Below are positions 61,176 to 64,000 of a stretch of DNA of 64,000 nucleotides, piece by piece. The notes under the pieces were generated by a model. The model saw only the letters and a program-made list of their open reading frames with translations. It was not told where the DNA came from and made no database searches. The translations under genes and the position numbers were made by a program. The DNA is from Clostridium_AF sediminicola (GTDB taxonomy: Bacteria; Bacillota; Clostridia; Clostridiales; Clostridiaceae): the NCBI RefSeq assembly GCF_050402865.1, contig NZ_BAABMF010000003.1, positions 186,001 to 250,000 of the forward strand, read 5' to 3'. Position 1 is the first letter of the stretch. Each line of letters opens with the position of its first letter.

Positions 61176-64000
61176 TTACACACTCTCTACTCTTTTTCCA
61201 ATATTAAGATTTGAGATTTCATTGTCTGCTATATTTATATTTTTATTACTAAGCTCATCCTGAAGATTTTTTTCAGCCACAGCTAGCATCAGTTTAATTC
61301 TATTCAATTGGTTAACTTCACTAGCGCCTGGATCATAATCTACAGCAACAATATTTGCTCCCTTATGTCTTCTCCTAAGTTCTTTTATCATACCTTTTCC
61401 AGTTACATGATTAGGTAGGCAAGCAAATGGTTGAATACATACAATGTTCTTTACATTGTTATGGATTAGCTCTACCATTTCACCAGTTAAAAACCATCCT
61501 TCTCCAGTTTGATTTCCCAAAGATAATATAGGCTCTGCTCCTCTAGCTAACTCTTTTATTGTTCCTAATGTATCAAATCTTTTGCTATTCTTAAGAGCTT
61601 TTCTCATATCATTTCTAAAGTTTTCAATATACCATATTACTGCATCACCAATCAGTTTTGATTTTAATGTTCCTGATAAATATTTATACTTAAAAGTTTC
61701 GTCATATGCACAATATAAGAAGAAATCTATTAAGTCTGGGACTACTGCCTCCGCCCCTTCTCTTTCTAGCACTCCAACTATATCGTTATTTGCAGTTGGA
61801 TGATACTTGACTAAAATTTCACCTACTACTCCAACTCTAGGCTTCTTAATGTTTAGAACTTCTAATTCATCAAATTCTTCTATTATTTCTCTCATATATC
61901 TTTTAGCTTCTTTTACATTGCACGAGCTTATAACAGTTTTAGATTTTTCAGCCCATTTTCTATACAATGCATTAGCAGATCCTTCAACTCGCTCATAAGG
62001 GCGAACTCTATATAAAACTCTCATAAATAGATCGCCAAAGAGTAAGCCTAACAAAGCTTTTTTCAAAAATTTTGAATTTACATTGAACCCAGGATTACTT
62101 TCAAGCCCAACATAATTCAAAGAAATAACAGGAACCTGTTCCATACCAGCTTCTTTCAATGCTTTTCTAAGAAACCCTATATAATTACTAGCTCTACAGC
62201 CTCCACCAGTTTGAGACATAATCAAAGAAACATTATTCAAGTCATATTTACCTGATTTTAAAGCTTTAATCATCTGTCCTACAACTATTATTGATGGATA
62301 GCATGCATCATTATTTACATACTTTAATCCTTCATCAACTGCAGCAGTATCTACTGACGGAAGCACTTCAAGATTATATCCTTCTGATTTAAATACATCA
62401 CTTATAAACTCAAAATGAATTGGCGACATCTGTGGTGCTAGTATTGTATGTGTTTTTTTCATTTCAGTAGTAAATGGTACTTTTTTTATAGTTTTGTACT
62501 CGTTTTTTGGTACATAACCAATTTTCTCTCTTTCATCCATAGCTGCTTTTAAAGAACGTACTCTGATTCTAGCTGCTCCTAAATTATTAACCTCATCTAT
62601 TTTAATAACTGTATAAATCTTATTATTACCTTTCAATATTTCCTGTACCTGATCAGTTGTTACCGCATCCAGGCCACATCCAAAAGAGTTTAACTGAATC
62701 AATTCAAGATTTTTTTCAGTAGAAACAAAGTGTGCTGCCGCATATAATCTTGAATGATATACCCACTGATCAACAACTCTTAAAGGTCTTTCAATAGTTC
62801 CTAAATGAGCTACAGAATCTTCTGTTAGAACCGCCATTCCAAATTCTGTGATTAAGTTTGCTAAACCATGATTTATTTCTGGATCTACGTGATATGGTCT
62901 ACCAGCTACTACTATTCCTTTCTTTCCAGTACATTTTAAATATTCTAATACTTCTTCACCTTTTTTTCTAACGTCATTCCTAAAGTTTTCTCTTTCTTCC
63001 CATGCAACATCTACTGCACTATAAATTTCTTTTTTAGATATCCCACAGACTTTAAACTCTTCCGATAGTCTTTTCGCAAGTCTTTCTTTTATATCCATTG
63101 GCAAAAAAGGTTTTAAGAAATTAATATCTTTTTCTTTTAATACATCCATATTATTCTTTATAACTTCAGGATAGGATGTAACAATAGGACAACTATATCC
63201 ATTATCTGCTCCAGATTGCTCTTTTTTATCATATGGAACGCATGGATAAAATATCATATCTACTTTTTTATTAACCAAATCCATTATATGCCCATGTGCA
63301 ATTTTTGCTGGATAGCATACAGATTCTGAAGGTATTGTTTCCATCCCAAGTTCATAAATATGTTTTGAACTTCTTTCTGATAAAACCACTTTATATCCCA
63401 ATTTTGTAAAGAATTTATGCCAAAATGGATAGTTCTCATACATATTAAGCACCCTAGGAATACCAACTGTACCTCTTACAGCTTTATCATTTTCTAATGG
63501 TATATAATCAAATATTCTATTATATTTATATTCTATAAGGTTAGGAATATCTTTGTTTTCTTTCCCTTTTCCAGCACCTTTTTCACATCTATTACCAGAT
63601 ATAAATTTTCTACCATCAGAAAATTTATTTATCGTAAGAAGACAATTGTTACCACAGGCTCCGCATCTTCTTAAATCAATATCCACCTTAAATTTATTAA
63701 GTTCTTCTAAAGGTAATAAAGTTGATTTATATTCTTCATCATATCTTTCTTTGCTCAAAATAGCAGCTCCAAAAGCTCCCATTATGCCAGAAATATCTGG
63801 TCTTATAACTTCTCTTCCAGAAAGAAGTTCAAAACTTCGCAAAACAGCATCATTATAGAATGTGCCACCTTGAACAATAATTTTTTCACCTATCTCATCT
63901 GGATTTCTCAATTTTATTACTTTATATATAGCATTTTTTATAACTGAATATGATAACCCTGAAGATATATCTCCAACAGTAGCTCCTTCCTTTTGAGCTT
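61176..64000 (-). CDS. 2-hydroxyacyl-CoA dehydratase activator/reductase-type protein (partial)
   Basis: The frame is open from the right edge, so the N-terminal part is outside. The visible 940 residues start in the second half of an ASKHA activator ATPase (KEGATVGDISSGLSYSVIKN, IIVQGGTFYNDAVLRSFELL, GIMGAFGAAILS). A cysteine motif (RRCGACGNNCLL...SGNRCEKG) follows, then a long DUF2229/HgdB-like part with IPSESVCYPAKIAHGHIMDL, FYPCVPYDKKEQ, VDPEINHGLANLI and QTGGGCRASNYIGFLRKAL. Large fused proteins of this class belong to the BadF/BcrA activator family. Cys-rich sites probably hold Fe-S clusters. The substrate is unknown; amino-acid fermentation is one possibility. Confidence 0.85.
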   Translation of the reverse strand, partial: AQKEGATVGDISSGLSYSVIKNAIYKVIKLRNPDEIGEKIIVQGGTFYNDAVLRSFELLSGREVIRPDISGIMGAFGAAILSKERYDEEYKSTLLPLEELNKFKVDIDLRRCGACGNNCLLTINKFSDGRKFISGNRCEKGAGKGKENKDIPNLIEYKYNRIFDYIPLENDKAVRGTVGIPRVLNMYENYPFWHKFFTKLGYKVVLSERSSKHIYELGMETIPSESVCYPAKIAHGHIMDLVNKKVDMIFYPCVPYDKKEQSGADNGYSCPIVTSYPEVIKNNMDVLKEKDINFLKPFLPMDIKERLAKRLSEEFKVCGISKKEIYSAVDVAWEERENFRNDVRKKGEEVLEYLKCTGKKGIVVAGRPYHVDPEINHGLANLITEFGMAVLTEDSVAHLGTIERPLRVVDQWVYHSRLYAAAHFVSTEKNLELIQLNSFGCGLDAVTTDQVQEILKGNNKIYTVIKIDEVNNLGAARIRVRSLKAAMDEREKIGYVPKNEYKTIKKVPFTTEMKKTHTILAPQMSPIHFEFISDVFKSEGYNLEVLPSVDTAAVDEGLKYVNNDACYPSIIVVGQMIKALKSGKYDLNNVSLIMSQTGGGCRASNYIGFLRKALKEAGMEQVPVISLNYVGLESNPGFNVNSKFLKKALLGLLFGDLFMRVLYRVRPYERVEGSANALYRKWAEKSKTVISSCNVKEAKRYMREIIEEFDELEVLNIKKPRVGVVGEILVKYHPTANNDIVGVLEREGAEAVVPDLIDFFLYCAYDETFKYKYLSGTLKSKLIGDAVIWYIENFRNDMRKALKNSKRFDTLGTIKELARGAEPILSLGNQTGEGWFLTGEMVELIHNNVKNIVCIQPFACLPNHVTGKGMIKELRRRHKGANIVAVDYDPGASEVNQLNRIKLMLAVAEKNLQDELSNKNINIADNEISNLNIGKRVESV

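Overview
The window is about 64 kb of very AT-rich DNA from an anaerobic, low-G+C Gram-positive bacterium, most likely an amino-acid-fermenting member of the Clostridia or Tissierellia. The pointers are two electron-bifurcating [FeFe]-hydrogenase operons, a 2-hydroxyacyl-CoA dehydratase activator at the right edge, a PTS enzyme I, a lipoteichoic-acid synthase, Cys-type sulfatases that need anaerobic maturation, ArgR, and a Bacillus-type LexA box. No rRNA, tRNA or CRISPR array was recognised.

Region 1 (1-14570, minus strand) is an array of displaced RHS toxin tips. Five RHS C-terminal ends, each truncated at a different point in the RHS core, are each followed by their own presumed immunity gene: an unknown tip with a partial immunity gene; a YwqJ-like deaminase with SUKH-3; a Hint-Ntox33-like tip with an unknown partner; a His-rich tip with an unknown partner; and an EndoU/BECR-like tip with an unknown partner. 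Between them lie one complete but nonsense-mutated group II intron, a 3' remnant of a second intron inside an RHS codon, a palindromic MITE-like insertion and two pairs of recombinogenic repeats. No full-length RHS gene is present, so this is a silent cassette store or a decaying locus.

Region 2 (14600-22200) holds a broken UPF0251 gene, a pair of YdcZ-type transporters divergent from a Crp/Fnr regulator, an ArsR regulator with a clear promoter, RNase Z, a strange Asp/Cys/His-rich membrane-anchored protein, a deoxynucleoside kinase and an LTA synthase. Region 3 (22200-30760, minus) is a catabolic locus: sulfatase, purine nucleoside phosphorylase, second sulfatase, a TctCBA tripartite transporter and its own Crp/Fnr regulator. 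Three operator-like palindromes of the form AAAATGCC-N4-GGCATTTT precede its transcription units, one of them in front of a gutted third sulfatase.

Region 4 (30800-41430) is a mixed housekeeping stretch: MazG-like protein, GDPD, DinB with a perfect SOS box, a leaderless amidase, an alpha/beta hydrolase, YhhN, ArgR and an M16C peptidase. Region 5 (42299-51270, plus) contains two tandem HydC-HydB-HydA operons. Region 6 (51331-61160) has the pseudouridine catabolism pair psuK-psuG and, divergently, a sigma-54 activator that begins with an HPr domain next to ptsI. The intergenic region between them carries a textbook -24/-12 promoter and two TGATAA-N3-TTATCA sites. A Sufu-domain protein and the partial dehydratase activator close the window.

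Several families of intergenic repeats are spread across the window. The most striking is a set of six 130-205 bp imperfect palindromes whose arms differ in sequence from copy to copy yet stay complementary within each copy.
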